DNA of 21,353 bases. Source: an uncultured Lachnospiraceae bacterium (GTDB taxonomy: Bacteria; Bacillota; Clostridia; Lachnospirales; Lachnospiraceae). Shown here in pieces: positions 6,919 to 16,401 of this stretch. The notes below the pieces were generated by a model, which was not told the origin of the DNA, ran no database searches, and was given only the letters and a program-made list of their open reading frames with translations. The position numbers and the translations under genes were made by a program. The stretch covers positions 1 through 21,353 of the forward strand of contig CAKZZH010000120.1 in the NCBI GenBank assembly GCA_937885345.1. The letters are read 5' to 3'. Numbering within the stretch: the first letter of the stretch is position 1; every line of letters starts with the position of its first letter.

Positions 6919-8247
6919 ATGTCCAATCCATATCTTCCGAACTGGGAGTATATTCCGGACGGAGAACCGAGAGTCTTCGGCGACAGAGTCTATATCTACG
7001 GTTCGCATGATGTTTCCGACTCTGCTTTTTTCTGCGATTATGTTCTTAAAGTGTGGTCAGCACCGGTTGATGCTCCCGGCAACTGGGTATGTCACGGCGT
7101 TTCTTTCAGGACCAGAATGGACAAGGATCATCCTTCGGATACCGACTGGACGGACAATTATCTGTACGCGCCCGATGTGGTGGAGAAGGATGGTAAGTAT
7201 TACCTGTATGCGTACATCTTCGGAAGTAAGGGTTGTGTGGCAGTGAGCGATAAACCCGAAGGCCCGTTTAAGCTTGTTTCACAGTACAAATACAATATCG
7301 ACAAGCATTACGATGACGGTACTTTTATCGATCCCGGCGTGCTTGTGGACGATGACGGAAGAGTCTATGTTTACTGCGGATACCAGGGTTCGTATATGTG
7401 CGAGCTTAATTCGGACAATATGTATGAGGTTATCGACGGAACCTATATGGAGAACATAATTCCCGTTGAAGAGCCTTTTGAATTTTTCGAGGCCTGCTCG
7501 CCCCGCAAGATCGGCGATACCTACTATCTCATCTATTCACCCAGGAAGGGCTCGAGACTGGCGTATGCTACGGCGGATTCACCTCGAGGACCTTTTACAT
7601 ACCGTGGTTATATTGTCGATAATTCCGACAAATATCCCGGCGGAAACGATCACGGCTCCATCTGTAAAATAAAAGATCAGTGGTATATATTTTACCATCG
7701 TATGACGAACGGAACGATAATGTCGAGAAGAGGGTGCGTCGAGAGGATCGAGATACTGCCCGACGGAAGCATTCCTTTGGTTAAGATGACTTCGCTCGGG
7801 TTTGAAGAATCGCTTAATCCTTATGAGATCACGCCTGCGGACACTGCCTGTGTACTTGTGGGAGATGAGAAAACTCTTATGATAACACAGCTCGATACTT
7901 TTACCAGAGTTATAACGGGAATCACCGAAGGCAGTGTTATGGGGTGGAAATATTTTGATTTCGGCGTGGATACGGCGAGCCTAGAGATGCTTCTTGAACT
8001 CAAGGTGATACCCAGAGGTTGCAGCGGTAAGCTGATTATCCGCCTTGACAGTGAGGATGGAGAAGAGATCGGAAGCTGCGTTATAGGCGCGGGCGACAGG
8101 ATCGTAAAATGTCCCGTTAAAGCCGTGACCGGAAGACATGCGGTATTTATGATCGCAGAAAGTGCCCATGAAGGCTGGGACTGGACCAAGGATTATTTCG
8201 TCAATAGACAGCTCTTTGATCTTGAAGCCTTTGTGTTCACGAAGTAG
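6919..8247 (+). CDS. Glycoside hydrolase family 43 (beta-xylosidase / alpha-L-arabinofuranosidase type), cytoplasmic
   Basis: A 442-residue five-bladed beta-propeller glycosidase. The inverting catalytic set is visible: general base D14 in IPDGEPRVFG, pKa-modulating D86 in YAPDVV, and general acid E191 in FEACSPRK. Other family marks are YGSHD and GGNDHGS. After about residue 300 a beta-sandwich domain resembling CBM6 ends in GWDWTKDYFVNRQLFDLEAF. No signal peptide is present, so it should act on imported oligosaccharides released from xylan or arabinoxylan. The start at 6919 follows AAGGGGGT (6905-6912); an in-frame ATG at 6799 would add 40 residues unlike the family, running through the hairpin. 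It is a single gene with no transporter or regulator beside it. The exact substrate cannot be read from sequence alone. Confidence 0.88.
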   Translation: MSNPYLPNWEYIPDGEPRVFGDRVYIYGSHDVSDSAFFCDYVLKVWSAPVDAPGNWVCHGVSFRTRMDKDHPSDTDWTDNYLYAPDVVEKDGKYYLYAYIFGSKGCVAVSDKPEGPFKLVSQYKYNIDKHYDDGTFIDPGVLVDDDGRVYVYCGYQGSYMCELNSDNMYEVIDGTYMENIIPVEEPFEFFEACSPRKIGDTYYLIYSPRKGSRLAYATADSPRGPFTYRGYIVDNSDKYPGGNDHGSICKIKDQWYIFYHRMTNGTIMSRRGCVERIEILPDGSIPLVKMTSLGFEESLNPYEITPADTACVLVGDEKTLMITQLDTFTRVITGITEGSVMGWKYFDFGVDTASLEMLLELKVIPRGCSGKLIIRLDSEDGEEIGSCVIGAGDRIVKCPVKAVTGRHAVFMIAESAHEGWDWTKDYFVNRQLFDLEAFVFTK

Positions 8248-8290
8248 TACCATAACATGCAAACAAGCGTCTAAAAAAGGCCCGTAAACC

Positions 8291-8319
8291 TTGACAATCT
8301 TCCCCTGATAAACTAGAAT
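8291..8319 (+). promoter_or_regulatory. tyrS promoter
   Basis: A perfect -35 (TTGACA, 8291-8296), a 17-base spacer and the -10 TAGAAT (8314-8319). The predicted transcript starts near 8326, leaving a leader of only about 33 bases. That excludes a T-box riboswitch, the usual control of aminoacyl-tRNA synthetase genes in this phylum. Confidence 0.85.
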
Positions 8320-8358
8320 TTCTCATAGTTATATTTTATGTCAGCGAGGTAGAAACAG

Positions 8359-9579
8359 ATGGGTATTTATGAAGAATTACAAGCAAGAGGCCTTATTGCA
8401 CAGGTTACCGACGAGCCCCTTATAAGAGATCTTGTTAATAACGGGAAGGCCACATTCTATATAGGTTTCGATCCTACTGCAGATTCGCTCCATGTAGGAC
8501 ATTTTATGGCACTTTGCCTTATGAAGAGATTGCAGGATGCGGGCAATAAGCCCATCGCCTTGGTAGGAGGCGGAACGGGCATGATCGGCGATCCTTCGGG
8601 ACGTAACGATATGCGTAAAATGATGACGCCTGAGATCATACAGCACAACTGTGAATGCTTTAAGAAGCAGATGGAGAGATTCATCGATTTCTCTGATGGT
8701 AAAGCCCTTATGGTGAACAATGCCGACTGGCTCCTTGATCTTAACTACATTGAACTTCTTCGTGAGGTCGGTGCGCATTTCTCCGTTAACAGGATGCTTG
8801 CCGCAGAGTGCTATAAGCAGAGAATGGAGAAGGGACTTACCTTCTTTGAATTCAATTATATGATCATGCAGGCTTTTGATTTCTATACTTTGTATCAGAA
8901 ATACGGATGTAACCTTCAGTTCGGCGGCGATGACCAGTGGTCCAATATGCTTGCCGGAACCGAGCTTATTCGTCGTAAACTTGGCAAGGATGCATCTGCA
9001 ATGACTATCACGCTCCTTCTTAACTCTGAAGGCAAGAAGATGGGTAAGACCGCAAACGGAGCCGTATGGCTTGATCCCGAGAAGACTTCTCCTTATGATT
9101 TCTTCCAGTACTGGAGAAATGTTGATGATGCGGATGTTATCAAATGTATGAAACTCCTCACGTTCCTTCCTCTTGAGAAGATCGAGGAGATGCAGGCATG
9201 GGAAGGTACCGGCAGGATTAACGAGGCTAAGGAGATCCTTGCTTACGAACTTACAACACTTGTTCATGGTAAGGAAGAGGCTGATAAGGCTTTAAATGCA
9301 GCCAGAAGCGTATTCGGAAGCGGTGATATGGCCGAGGCTCCTTCTTTTACCGTAGATAAGGCTGATTTCAGAGACGGTGCGATCGACATCTGCAGTCTTC
9401 TTGTTCAGGCAGGTCTCTGCGATACAAGAAGCGATGCAAGACGTAATGTTGAGCAGGGCGGTGTTACGGTTAACGGTGAGAAAGAAACAGATCCCAGGAA
9501 GTCATATACGCAGGAAGACTTCGGAGAAGGTCTTGTTCTTAAGAGAGGCAAGAAGAATTTAAAGAAAGCTGTTCTTTAA
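8359..9579 (+). CDS. tyrS: Tyrosyl-tRNA synthetase
   Basis: A 406-residue class I synthetase that charges tRNA-Tyr with tyrosine in the cytoplasm. The HIGH motif is HVGH (residues 45-48) after GFDPTADSL, which matches bacterial TyrRS, and the KMSKS loop is KMGKT (227-231). QFGGDDQWSN is the tyrosine/adenylate pocket. A C-terminal S4 RNA-binding domain is at about 340-400 (LVQAGLCDTRSDARRNV, GGVTVNGEK). The length is normal. The ribosome site is weak (GAGG, about 10 bases before ATG). It is transcribed alone from the promoter at 8291-8319 and ends at the terminator at 9595-9643. Confidence 0.97.
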   Translation: MGIYEELQARGLIAQVTDEPLIRDLVNNGKATFYIGFDPTADSLHVGHFMALCLMKRLQDAGNKPIALVGGGTGMIGDPSGRNDMRKMMTPEIIQHNCECFKKQMERFIDFSDGKALMVNNADWLLDLNYIELLREVGAHFSVNRMLAAECYKQRMEKGLTFFEFNYMIMQAFDFYTLYQKYGCNLQFGGDDQWSNMLAGTELIRRKLGKDASAMTITLLLNSEGKKMGKTANGAVWLDPEKTSPYDFFQYWRNVDDADVIKCMKLLTFLPLEKIEEMQAWEGTGRINEAKEILAYELTTLVHGKEEADKALNAARSVFGSGDMAEAPSFTVDKADFRDGAIDICSLLVQAGLCDTRSDARRNVEQGGVTVNGEKETDPRKSYTQEDFGEGLVLKRGKKNLKKAVL

Positions 9580-9586
9580 CTATATT
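9558..9586 (+). promoter_or_regulatory. Weak candidate promoter for the adaptor/ABC operon
   Basis: TTTAAA (9558-9563), 17 bases, then TATATT (9581-9586), at the tyrS 3' end. If real, transcription would start at about 9593 and the terminator hairpin would be the first structure in the leader of the export operon. It matches the consensus only moderately (4/6 and 5/6). Confidence 0.28.
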
Positions 9587-9594
9587 ATTAATAA

Positions 9595-9643
9595 GGTTCT
9601 GCAGAGCCGTTATATCAGGAAGCGACTTTGCAGGGCCTTTTTT
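9595..9643 (+). terminator. Intrinsic terminator after tyrS
   Basis: A 12-bp stem, GGTTCTGCAGAG (9595-9606) with CTTTGCAGGGCC (9626-9637), pairs including G-U wobbles and is followed by six T (9638-9643). It ends tyrS transcription. The next gene's ribosome site (AAAGGGGGA, 9646-9654) begins just 2 bases after the T-run, so the structure could also attenuate the export operon. Confidence 0.85.
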
Positions 9644-9664
9644 GTAAAGGGGGACCATTTAAAC

Positions 9665-10660
9665 ATGAAGGCGAAAGTGTACCTTGCCGGAGCAACTCTT
9701 ATGGCGGTTTCACTGATGTCTGCATGCTCCTACAAAAACGGCTCAATAGCCGTTATCGACAAGGATGCGGTAGGAACATCTTACACGATTTCGAAAGTTA
9801 TGGTTGGTGATATGACACCTTCCTTTAAACTTAGGATCGAACAAGACGGACTCAGTGTACTCACATACGGAGTAACAAGTAATGAGTTGCAGCTTGATAC
9901 GGTCTATGTATCAAGAGGCGACAGAGTAAGAGAAGGTGACATTCTTGTTACCTTCGTTTCTGAGGAATTATCTTCCCGGATCGAATCCTATGAAAGCCGT
10001 ATTGCGGAGAATACGATGCTTATCGATCACTATAACAAGCTTATGCAGATTGACTCTGAGCTTGATTACAGTGATGATATCGAAATGCTTAATCAGGATA
10101 GTTTTATAGCGAACTTATATCTCGAGGAGACTCAGGCGAAGCTTGAGGGCTATCAGATCAAAGCAACAGCCGATGGCACGATAACCTACGTTAATGAAAG
10201 CCTTGCCAACGGTTTCTTTGTGAGCGGTAATAATCTTATATACGAGGTTTCCGGAAGCGGTAAGTATATGACGACCACTCTTAACGATTATGAGTTTAAG
10301 ATCGGGGATGTCTTCACCGCTTATGTTGACGTTGTTCCTTTTGATCTTGAAATCTGTGAAGTCTCATCGGAGACTCTTCCGAATGGTCAGGTTGAGCAGA
10401 CTATAATATTCAATCCTTTGTCGGATATGTCTTCACTTTCCGACAATGATGCCTTAATGCTTACAATTGTCGAAGATACCATTAAAGATGCGGTATATGT
10501 TGATAAGGACGCGGTTGTTAAGGGTGACGACGGTTACTATGTATACATTGTTAATAACGGTGTGTTCTCTGCACGAAGCGTTCAGATAGGCGATACCATT
10601 GATGATTATATGATCATCCTTGATGGACTCGACGGAAGCGAGGAGGTGGCCATACGATGA
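9665..10660 (+). CDS. Lipoprotein adaptor subunit (HlyD/MacA-like) of ABC exporter
   Basis: A 331-residue exported lipoprotein: signal peptide residues 1-20 and lipobox MSAC with C21 as the lipidated cysteine. The mature part resembles membrane fusion/adaptor proteins: a barrel-sandwich half (VYVSRGDRVREGDILVTF), a short helical hairpin (about 98-150, ESYESRIAENTMLIDHYNK), the returning half-motif (IKATADGTITYVNESLANG), a beta-barrel and a membrane-proximal domain (AVYVDKDAVVKGDDGYYVYIV). In a monoderm the adaptor would sit on the outer face and contact the permease's extracellular domains. Its stop overlaps the next start by 4 bases, and it is the first gene of the operon. The cargo is unknown. 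Confidence 0.82.
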   Translation: MKAKVYLAGATLMAVSLMSACSYKNGSIAVIDKDAVGTSYTISKVMVGDMTPSFKLRIEQDGLSVLTYGVTSNELQLDTVYVSRGDRVREGDILVTFVSEELSSRIESYESRIAENTMLIDHYNKLMQIDSELDYSDDIEMLNQDSFIANLYLEETQAKLEGYQIKATADGTITYVNESLANGFFVSGNNLIYEVSGSGKYMTTTLNDYEFKIGDVFTAYVDVVPFDLEICEVSSETLPNGQVEQTIIFNPLSDMSSLSDNDALMLTIVEDTIKDAVYVDKDAVVKGDDGYYVYIVNNGVFSARSVQIGDTIDDYMIILDGLDGSEEVAIR

Positions 10661-12822
10661 AGAAACATTTTATGCGAAGCATTACTGCGGCTATTCTTAC
10701 GACAGCCACTGCGCTTACTCTGATTTCGGGCTGCAGTGGGAAGGAATATGTTGAAATCCCCGAACTTATCGAGCCCGCGGCTATCAATGAATCCTACAGG
10801 CCGGTTGAATATGGCAATATCGGTAAAATATTCCTCTTAAATGCAACGGTCGTTCCCGTTGAATATTGCCAATGCTTTTCTTCCAATGTAGTTGTTTCGT
10901 CACTTGCCGTACAGGTCGGTGATTACGTAAACGAAGGCGATGTGGTTGCCTACGCGGACATCGAAAATGCTACCAAGCAGCTAGAATCCCTTAAGACTTC
11001 TCTTGCTGAATTGCAGGAGAATTATGCGCTTGACAGTGAGATCCTCGCACTCAAGATCAAGCAGCTTCAGCTTTCCAAGACTGAGGATAACTCACTCAGT
11101 ATAGATACGCAGATTGCGACACTTCAGGAGAATGCAAGATATGATGCGGTTCTTCATTCAAGAAGGGTTGAGAGTATGCAGAAATCCATTTCCGAATACG
11201 AATCTGTTATCGCAAGCGGAACGCTTGTGGCAAACCACAGCGGACAGGTTACATATACCAAGAATCTTAAGCGTAACAGCAATGCCAGTGCTACGGAGAA
11301 CATTGTGGTCATCGCAGATACAGAGGATAAATATCTCGAGCTTGATGTAACCGTTAAGGCATACAAATATAAGAATTTTGACGTTAAATATACCATGCTT
11401 TCCGGGATAAGATATGATGTAACGGAACTGGATTACAGCGCCGAAGAACTTATACTTTCCAAGTCATACGGCGGATATCCCAAGCAGAGGCTCACCTTTG
11501 ACGGGGTGGATCAGCTTTCACTCGGTGATACAGTTCCGATCTATTACATCGGTATGTCTGTGGAAAATGTCCTCATAATCGGCAACGACTCCATCTATTC
11601 GGGAGATGGCGATTTTGTATATGTTCTGGGATCTGACGGGACTAAGGAGAGACGTAATGTAACTCTCGGAAGAACGGACGGGCTTTATACTCAGGTATTG
11701 GACGGTCTCAGTGAGGGCGAGCAGGTTTATTACAACTCCAATTCCATGATGCCTTCCAATTACAATGAACAGACCATTGAACTTACGGATTTTGTGATCG
11801 AGAATCATTCGGTCAGTTATGAAATGTCCGACAGTTATACCTATACAATGAATTCCGAGTACGAGGGTAAAATCGTCAGTGTGAACGGAGTAATGGTTTA
11901 CGGCAGGGAAGTAACCGAAGGTGAGCTTCTCTATGTTATCGATGTCGGAAGCGGCAAGGCTGCCCTGGTTGAAAAGGAATATCAGGTTAAGAATGCGCAG
12001 AAGTCATATGATGATACCGTTAAGAATTACACCGAGCAGATTGCAGAACTTAAAGCTTCGGAACTTGATGAATACGGACTTATTCAGCTTAGAATCCTCG
12101 AGAACCAGAACGCCAAGGCCATAGCGGCTGCCAAGGAATATCTCGATACGGTTACCGAGGAATACGAGAAAATGAAGGCCAATAACGATGGAAGCGGCCT
12201 TGTAAGCGTGTACTCGGAGTATGACGGGAAAATAACCCAGTACAGGGTTGAAGAAGGTTTAAGCGTTGCCAAGGGCGATATGATGCTTGCCATCACAACA
12301 TCCGGAGGTAATATGCTCAGAGTCGATATGAAAGCGGATGCGTCACCTTCCCCTGCATATCAGGTCACGAATGATATCGGTGATGTCGGTGAAAAGGTTA
12401 CGGTTGATACAGGTTCCGAAGGAGTATTTACGGGAACCGTAGTTGGCTACGCATGCAGCGGTGCCAAGAATGATCCCTATGTCTACACCGATGAGGACGG
12501 CGTACATTACACCTACAATGTCGATTCGGGCTTTGGTGAACCTTCATTCTTCGTAAAGATGGATGATGAATCATTTTATGATAATCTGCTGGTGACCAAA
12601 ATGGCGTTTAATTATATAAGTCTTACGGATGTCGTTGTTCTTGCTGATACTCTTATCAGTAAAGAGGTTATCAAGGGTAAGGAATATAATTATGTATGGC
12701 GAATAGTCGACGGTAATATGGTCAAGCAGTATGTCCTTGTATCGGAGGATCTCAAATACAGTAACAATTCGGTTATCTTAAGCGGTCTTAAAGCCGGCGA
12801 TGTGATCGCCGTCAGCAAGTAG
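10657..12822 (+). CDS. Large lipoprotein with two tandem adaptor-like (HlyD/MacA) modules
   Basis: A 721-residue lipoprotein: signal peptide, then lipobox LISGC with C26. The first module (about 45-370) has a barrel-sandwich entry (SSLAVQVGDYVNEGDVVAYA), a coiled hairpin (about 105-185), the return (GTLVANHSGQVTYTK) and a membrane-proximal domain (DFVYVLGSDGTKERRNVTLG). The second (about 375-721) repeats this: EYEGKIVSVNGVMVYGREVTEGELL, seen as GREVTEGELLYVID, then a coiled coil (about 445-510), SVYSEYDGKITQYRVEEG and a beta-rich C-terminus. The result is about twice the usual adaptor length. A strong AGGAGGTG site (10641-10648) lies 8 bases before the ATG. It likely assembles with the preceding adaptor around the permease; MacA-type adaptors form rings, so a tandem fusion could reduce subunit number. 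The module division is my reading of motifs, not a structure prediction. Confidence 0.75.
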   Translation: MKKHFMRSITAAILTTATALTLISGCSGKEYVEIPELIEPAAINESYRPVEYGNIGKIFLLNATVVPVEYCQCFSSNVVVSSLAVQVGDYVNEGDVVAYADIENATKQLESLKTSLAELQENYALDSEILALKIKQLQLSKTEDNSLSIDTQIATLQENARYDAVLHSRRVESMQKSISEYESVIASGTLVANHSGQVTYTKNLKRNSNASATENIVVIADTEDKYLELDVTVKAYKYKNFDVKYTMLSGIRYDVTELDYSAEELILSKSYGGYPKQRLTFDGVDQLSLGDTVPIYYIGMSVENVLIIGNDSIYSGDGDFVYVLGSDGTKERRNVTLGRTDGLYTQVLDGLSEGEQVYYNSNSMMPSNYNEQTIELTDFVIENHSVSYEMSDSYTYTMNSEYEGKIVSVNGVMVYGREVTEGELLYVIDVGSGKAALVEKEYQVKNAQKSYDDTVKNYTEQIAELKASELDEYGLIQLRILENQNAKAIAAAKEYLDTVTEEYEKMKANNDGSGLVSVYSEYDGKITQYRVEEGLSVAKGDMMLAITTSGGNMLRVDMKADASPSPAYQVTNDIGDVGEKVTVDTGSEGVFTGTVVGYACSGAKNDPYVYTDEDGVHYTYNVDSGFGEPSFFVKMDDESFYDNLLVTKMAFNYISLTDVVVLADTLISKEVIKGKEYNYVWRIVDGNMVKQYVLVSEDLKYSNNSVILSGLKAGDVIAVSK

Positions 12823-12835
12823 AGGGGGTGAAGTG

Positions 12836-15664
12836 ATGATAAGATTTGTAAGCAGTAAACTTCTTAACAAAAAATGGATGAGCCTTTCTCTCCTTATAGG
12901 TATCACACTTCTCGTTGCGGTATTTGTATGCCACCCGATGTTTGAGAACGGTGCCAACGACCAGATACTCTCGACAACCTTCAACAATTACGCGGAGATT
13001 TATGATACCTATCCCGCTACCATAACTCGTACGGGAGCCTACGAATTCGAGGGTGATTATTCATCCGCCGAACCTGTATATGATAATATGGCATTTTATG
13101 AACAGGACTGGCTGGATAATCTTCGCGTGGATCCGGTTGCCATTCAGGAATATGTTCAGCTTTCGATCGGAGGTAAATGTTATACCTCTCTCGGAACAAG
13201 TGATTTTGCGGCGACTCCGACCTATATGAAAGACCTCGATGAGCATGTTGTATATCTTGACGGAGTTCCGGCTCAGGATGTTAAACCTGAGGTAAGGGAT
13301 GACGGGATCACATATTATCCTTGTACGATCAACATCGCTACGATGGATAAATACGGTCTTGTGGTTGGCGAGACCTTTCAGTATCAGTATATCAAGGATG
13401 ATACGGAAGAACTTCTTTCGTGTGTGATCGTCGGAATCTTCGATGTTAAGGATTCGACGGATCCTTACTGGCAGAAGGGCTTCGGCGATATGAAAAAGTG
13501 GGTTTATATGTCTGAGGACGTCTTCAATGAAGTCGGTAACAGATTCAATTCGGAGACCATACTTTACAGCACCTGCGTAATGCTCGACTATACGGGCTTT
13601 AACAGGGAAAATGCACTTGATCATCTTGAGTACCTTAAGGCTCTTAAAGCCGAGATTTCGAGCATTGAGACGCCTCTTATAAGCATCTTTACAGACTATA
13701 AGAATCAGATAACGACCACGAGGATCATACTTTATGTACTCGAGCTTCCTATGGTTGTAATGCTTCTTCTGTTTATTTATATGGTTACATCACAGATGAT
13801 CGGAAGCGAAGCAGGCGAGATTGCGGTGCTTCGAAGCAGAGGTGTTAAGAGAGGACAGACGCTCAAATTATATTTCCTGCAGGCGCTTATGCTCTGCATA
13901 CTTGGTATAGCACTCGGTTTTGCTGTCGGCTACGGAATGTGTAAGGCAGCTACAAGTACCAATTCGTTCTTAACATTTACGCTTAAGGATGTAAGCATGT
14001 ACAGATTAACATGGAGAATGCTTCCTTATGCGGGTATTGCGGCGGTTGTGGCAATTATCTTTATGACGCTTCCCGTGATCAAGTACTCCAAGCAGACCAT
14101 CGTTACCGCCAAGGCGCGTAATACCTACAGCGGTAAAATGTCCCTCTGGGAGAAGACCTTTATTGATGTTATTTTACTTGGAGTGTCCATTTACCTCCTC
14201 TACAATTACACTAAGCAGAGCGATGTACTAAGAAACACCGTACTTAATGACGGTGCACTGGATCCGGTAATATTCCTTGATGCATCACTTTTTATAATCG
14301 CATCGGGACTTGTTCTTATAAGACTTATGCGTTATCTGATAATGCTTATCGACAAGATCGGTAAGAAGAAGTGGAAGCCTGCTGTATACGCATCCTTCCT
14401 TCAGATCAGAAGAACCTACGGTAAAATGAGTTTTATCGCAGTATTCCTCGTAATGACGGTTTCAAATGGAATCTTCAACGCCAATATGGCCAGAACGATC
14501 GGAAGCAATACCGAGGACAGAATACGTTATGACGTGGGCTGCGACGTGCAGCTTAGTAGCGAATGGACCATTCACAAATATGCATATCCTGACGGCGGAT
14601 TTTATTGGTATTATGATGAGCCCGAATATTCGCTCTTTGAGCAGCTCGTTGAAGACGGTGTGTGTGAGAGCATAACCAGAGTGATCCAGGATGACGGTGT
14701 ATCGATCACCGGCGGCAGCAATGTAGCGAGCAACGCAACAATGATGGCAATAAATACCAAGGAATTCGGTGAGACGGCCGTACTTAAGGATGGGCTTACC
14801 GAGGAGCATTGGTTTAACGCTCTTAACGCACTTGCGGCAGAGCCGAACGGTGCTATCGTAACTACTAATTTTGCCAATTTCGCAGGTATAGATGTCGGCT
14901 CGACCGTAACAATTACAAGGTCAATGCCTGATGGTAATTCCAACTATGTAGTCAAGGTAGTTGCGATCATCGATGCATTCCCCGGCTATGACAAATATGA
15001 CTATAATACCGAGCTTGACGGAACGGTTTCGGAAAGCGAGAGATACCTTATAATCACCAATTTCGCTTCGGAGGTTAACGCATATACGCTTACTCCTTAC
15101 AAGATATGGATGCGCCTTGCAGCCGGTCATGATGAGGATGAGATCAGACAGTTTACAAAGGATAACAATCTATCGATCAGCTATTTTGTAAGTGCTGACG
15201 AGAAGATTGAAGATAATAATAACAGCGCGGTTATCCAGATAACCAACGGTATGTTTACGATGAGCTTTGCGATCTCCATAATCGTATGCTTCGTCGGATT
15301 CCTGCTTTACTGGATCATGTCGATCAAGCAGAGAGAACTTCTCTTCGGTATTTACAGAGCTATGGGTATGGGCAGATCGGAGATAAGCGGAATGCTTATG
15401 AATGAGCAGATATTCGGTTCATTCCTTCCGATCGTTGTCGGAAGCGGTGTCGGTATGGCTGCTACATTCTTCTTCGTGAAGCTTATTGCTCTGGTATATC
15501 TTCCGGAGAACCACAGCATACCTGTAACGGCATCGTTTTTGCCGGGCGATATGATAAGGCTTGGCGTGATAATGGCCGTAATGTTGATCATATGTTTCAT
15601 AATCATCAGGAGAATCCTTGGTAAGATGAAGGTTGCTCAGGCTCTTAAGCTCGGGGAGGATTAA
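12836..15664 (+). CDS. FtsX/MacB-type ABC permease with duplicated core (about 10 membrane helices)
   Basis: A 942-residue permease. Helix 1 (about 14-34) is followed by a large extracellular domain to about 295, then three helices with the FtsX motif EIAVLRSRGVKRGQ. Further helices at about 445, 475 and 530 precede a second extracellular domain (about 550-800). The final three helices carry a second FtsX motif (ELLFGIYRAMGMGRSEISG). The two halves are internally duplicated as in 10-helix LolC/BceB-like or YknZ-fused exporters. The start at 12836 is 6 bases after AGGGGGTG (12823-12830); a GTG at 12833 is less well spaced. The FtsX family carries out mechanotransmission or export of lipids, peptides and lipoproteins rather than classical channel transport. 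The substrate is not evident. Confidence 0.88.
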   Translation: MIRFVSSKLLNKKWMSLSLLIGITLLVAVFVCHPMFENGANDQILSTTFNNYAEIYDTYPATITRTGAYEFEGDYSSAEPVYDNMAFYEQDWLDNLRVDPVAIQEYVQLSIGGKCYTSLGTSDFAATPTYMKDLDEHVVYLDGVPAQDVKPEVRDDGITYYPCTINIATMDKYGLVVGETFQYQYIKDDTEELLSCVIVGIFDVKDSTDPYWQKGFGDMKKWVYMSEDVFNEVGNRFNSETILYSTCVMLDYTGFNRENALDHLEYLKALKAEISSIETPLISIFTDYKNQITTTRIILYVLELPMVVMLLLFIYMVTSQMIGSEAGEIAVLRSRGVKRGQTLKLYFLQALMLCILGIALGFAVGYGMCKAATSTNSFLTFTLKDVSMYRLTWRMLPYAGIAAVVAIIFMTLPVIKYSKQTIVTAKARNTYSGKMSLWEKTFIDVILLGVSIYLLYNYTKQSDVLRNTVLNDGALDPVIFLDASLFIIASGLVLIRLMRYLIMLIDKIGKKKWKPAVYASFLQIRRTYGKMSFIAVFLVMTVSNGIFNANMARTIGSNTEDRIRYDVGCDVQLSSEWTIHKYAYPDGGFYWYYDEPEYSLFEQLVEDGVCESITRVIQDDGVSITGGSNVASNATMMAINTKEFGETAVLKDGLTEEHWFNALNALAAEPNGAIVTTNFANFAGIDVGSTVTITRSMPDGNSNYVVKVVAIIDAFPGYDKYDYNTELDGTVSESERYLIITNFASEVNAYTLTPYKIWMRLAAGHDEDEIRQFTKDNNLSISYFVSADEKIEDNNNSAVIQITNGMFTMSFAISIIVCFVGFLLYWIMSIKQRELLFGIYRAMGMGRSEISGMLMNEQIFGSFLPIVVGSGVGMAATFFFVKLIALVYLPENHSIPVTASFLPGDMIRLGVIMAVMLIICFIIIRRILGKMKVAQALKLGED

Positions 15665-15666
15665 TC

Positions 15667-16401
15667 ATGGAAACGATAATAAGCGGAAAAAATCTTTATA
15701 AAGCTTATAAAAGCGGTGACGGAAGTGATTTCTATGCAACCAATAATATAAGCATTGATATTGCAAAAGGACAGCTCACAATCCTCAAAGGACGAAGCGG
15801 TAGCGGTAAGACAACGCTTATGAACTGCATCAGCGGACTTGACGATGTGACTGAAGGAGAAATATTTTTTATGGGCGACAGCCTTACCAAAATGAGCCCG
15901 GCCAAGCGCGAGAAGCTTCGCCGTACCAATATGGGCTTTGTATTTCAGTCCATAGCGCTTATACCGGTAATGACAGCCTATGAGAACGTGGATTTTGCAC
16001 TGAGACTTGCGGGAATAGAGAAGAGGGATGCCAGAATCAGGCAGCTTCTTGACAGAGTAGGTCTCAAAAAGAGAATGGATCATATGGCAGGCCAGCTTTC
16101 GGGTGGTGAGCAACAGAGAGTTGCGATCGCAAGAGCGGTTGCCCACAGACCGGGTGTTATATTTGCCGACGAGCCCACCGGAGCACTTGATACGGCTTCC
16201 GGACTTGCCGTAATGAAGCTTTTCCGTGAGCTTGTAAGGGATGAAGGCGTTACCATTGTAATGACAACGCATGATCCCAATCTTATGGAACTTGCGGATA
16301 CCGTATACGAGATTGAAGACGGCGCGATCGTAAAGACTCAGCATTACGACCATTCGGAAAGCGTGCCTGTGGATGAGAAGGAGGCAGAGGGCAATGAGTA
16401 G
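15667..16401 (+). CDS. ABC transporter ATP-binding protein (MacB/LolD-like)
   Basis: A 244-residue ATPase with Walker A GRSGSGKT (residues 42-49), Q-loop FQS, signature LSGGEQQR (from 144), Walker B VIFADEPTGALD and the switch histidine in TTHDP. The DEPTGALD sequence and short length are typical of the LolD/MacB/FtsE group. It starts 2 bases after the permease stop, with GGGGAGG (15653-15659) inside the permease end, and should act on the cytosolic face of that permease. It is related to but distinct from the next ATPase. Confidence 0.93.
   Translation: METIISGKNLYKAYKSGDGSDFYATNNISIDIAKGQLTILKGRSGSGKTTLMNCISGLDDVTEGEIFFMGDSLTKMSPAKREKLRRTNMGFVFQSIALIPVMTAYENVDFALRLAGIEKRDARIRQLLDRVGLKKRMDHMAGQLSGGEQQRVAIARAVAHRPGVIFADEPTGALDTASGLAVMKLFRELVRDEGVTIVMTTHDPNLMELADTVYEIEDGAIVKTQHYDHSESVPVDEKEAEGNE

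Noticed and set aside
8248..8358. T-box riboswitch before tyrS
   Set aside because: The promoter at 8291-8319 leaves only about 33 leader bases and no T-box sequence is present.
8377..9267. 296-residue minus-strand ORF opposite tyrS
   Set aside because: It mirrors a fully conserved TyrRS and has no domain features or promoter of its own.
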